A stretch of DNA of 6,720 bases from contig JAKAQQ010000044.1 in assembly GCA_021819635.1 (NCBI GenBank), positions 1 to 6,720 on the forward strand, in the 5' to 3' direction. Shown piece after piece: positions 5,822 through 6,720 of this stretch. Both the position numbers and the translations under genes were made by a program. Origin of the DNA: Pseudomonadota bacterium. GTDB taxonomy: Bacteria; Pseudomonadota; Gammaproteobacteria; JAKAQQ01. The stretch's first letter is position 1; each line of letters begins with the position of its first letter. The notes beneath the pieces were generated by a model, which was not told where the DNA came from, did not search any database, and saw nothing but the letters and a program-made list of their open reading frames with translations.

Positions 5822-6720
5822 GGCCGGGGGCTCTCCTCCCGACGCACAACCGGGCGGGCCGCGGGGGACGTCGCGCCGGATGTGGTACTCCTTTGCCTTT
5901 TATCTGGCGGGGCTGGCCCTCCTGGCCTCCGTCTTTCTGGCGGTTGCCCACCATACGGGACAGGCGGTCGTGGCCGCGATCGCAACGGCCGGTTTTGGGG
6001 CCCTCTGGCTCGTGCCCTACCATGCGCTCCCGCTGGTGCTCGACGCCCTTGGCTGGCGTTCGCTCATCCGGCTTCGCCCCGAGCACGCCGGCGCCGCGTC
6101 CGTTCCGTACCTGTTCTGGGTGGCGTCGGTCCGGGAGGCGGCCGGCTCCGTCCTCCCTGTGGTGCGCATCGGCGGCGAAGTGGTGGGCGTGCATCTCATG
6201 ATGCGTCGGGGTTTGTCGCTGGCCTTTGCGACGGCGACGGTTGTGGTGGAGGTGACCGTCACCCTCCTCAGCCAGATCGCCCTCGCGCTCTTCGGGTTTG
6301 TGCTCCTGGCGGTGTTTATGGGCCGCGGGTCGCTTCTCGTCGAAGCGTTGCCGGTCGTGGCGCTGGCGCTGGCGGTTGTGGCCGTGTTCGTGCTTCTCCA
6401 GCACGGTGGGCTTGTCGGGTTCTGCGGGCGAGTCCTGCGCCGCCTCACGGGACTGGGCACGCTTGCGGGCCGGGACGGAGATACGGCCGGCGACGTCGAC
6501 CGGGCCATCCGCGCGATTTACCGCCGAGGCTCGGCGCTCTTGTGGTGCTTTGCCGGACAGACCGCGGGGCTTCTGGCCGGCGCCGGGGAAGTCTGGATTG
6601 CCCTTCGGCTCATGGGTCATCCCGTGGGCGCCCTTGAGGCCGTGATTCTCGAAGCCGGTGTTCAAGCGCTGCGGACCGGAGGGTTCTTTGTTCCCGGCGC
6701 GTTGGGCATTCAGGAGGTGG
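5814..6720 (+). CDS. hpnL: Hopanoid-associated membrane protein HpnL (3' end outside window)
   Basis: The frame is open from ATG 5814 to the window end, giving 302 residues without a stop, so only the C-terminus is missing. The protein is very hydrophobic, with likely membrane segments near residues 25-45, 52-75, 140-169 (probably two closely packed), 176-195, 240-262 and 271-290. It resembles the lysylphosphatidylglycerol-synthase transmembrane (UPF0104-like) family, to which HpnL belongs. Supporting motifs are WRSLI (81-85), SVLPVVRIGGEVVGVHLM (112-129) and, near the end, RTGGFFVPGALGIQE (287-301), typical of hopanoid-cluster HpnL. The ATG at 5814 overlaps the hpnN stop (ATGCCTGA). A second in-frame ATG at 5880 would give a protein beginning MWYSFAFYLAG and lacking a 22-residue Pro/Gly-rich leader, so the start is uncertain. 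The biochemical role of HpnL is not established; involvement in lipid handling is an inference from family and context. Confidence 0.87.
   Translation, partial: MPEAGGSPPDAQPGGPRGTSRRMWYSFAFYLAGLALLASVFLAVAHHTGQAVVAAIATAGFGALWLVPYHALPLVLDALGWRSLIRLRPEHAGAASVPYLFWVASVREAAGSVLPVVRIGGEVVGVHLMMRRGLSLAFATATVVVEVTVTLLSQIALALFGFVLLAVFMGRGSLLVEALPVVALALAVVAVFVLLQHGGLVGFCGRVLRRLTGLGTLAGRDGDTAGDVDRAIRAIYRRGSALLWCFAGQTAGLLAGAGEVWIALRLMGHPVGALEAVILEAGVQALRTGGFFVPGALGIQEV

Noticed and set aside
6340..6400. Repetitive gtggcgctggcgctggcggtt-like stretch in hpnL
   Set aside because: It encodes an Ala/Val/Leu membrane helix; the repetition follows from codon bias and hydrophobic composition.

Overview
This window is a GC-rich (clearly well above 60% by eye), tightly packed stretch of a bacterial hopanoid (bacterial sterol-like triterpenoid) locus. 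All five genes lie on the + strand. The families present (squalene-hopene cyclase, HpnG, HpnN and HpnL) and an RND-type exporter that serves an outer membrane point to a Gram-negative bacterium. A proteobacterium is most likely, possibly gammaproteobacterial, but the taxon is inferred from gene content alone.

Layout. (1) 2-1216: the C-terminal ~404 residues of squalene-hopene cyclase (shc/hpnF); its N-terminal third lies upstream of the window. (2) 1213-1959: HpnG, the nucleosidase/phosphorylase-family protein of hopanoid side-chain synthesis, starting at a TTG that overlaps the shc stop. (3) 1960-2096: the only real intergenic gap, 137 bases, with an extended -10 promoter candidate, a 10-bp palindrome and a flanking direct repeat. 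(4) 2097-3167: a diphosphomevalonate decarboxylase (MvaD) with all recognisable catalytic residues. (5) 3164-5821: HpnN, an 885-residue MMPL/RND-type hopanoid transporter, overlapping mvaD by ATGA. (6) 5814-6720: HpnL, a multi-spanning membrane protein of the lysylphosphatidylglycerol-synthase transmembrane family, overlapping hpnN by 8 bases and running off the window end.

How the genes fit together. MvaD would make isopentenyl diphosphate, the precursor of squalene. Squalene-hopene cyclase folds squalene into hopene. HpnG trims adenosylhopane on the way to ribosylhopane and bacteriohopanepolyols. HpnN is expected to move hopanoids from the inner to the outer membrane, and HpnL is a hopanoid-associated membrane protein of unsettled role. 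The arrangement suggests two transcription units (shc-hpnG, then mvaD-hpnN-hpnL from its own promoter) or one operon with an internal promoter.

The most noteworthy point is mevalonate-pathway mvaD embedded in and coupled to a hopanoid transport operon, because most Gram-negative bacteria make isoprenoids by the MEP route. I saw no RNA genes, mobile elements, CRISPR arrays or convincing intrinsic terminators, and nothing that looks like an entirely new system.
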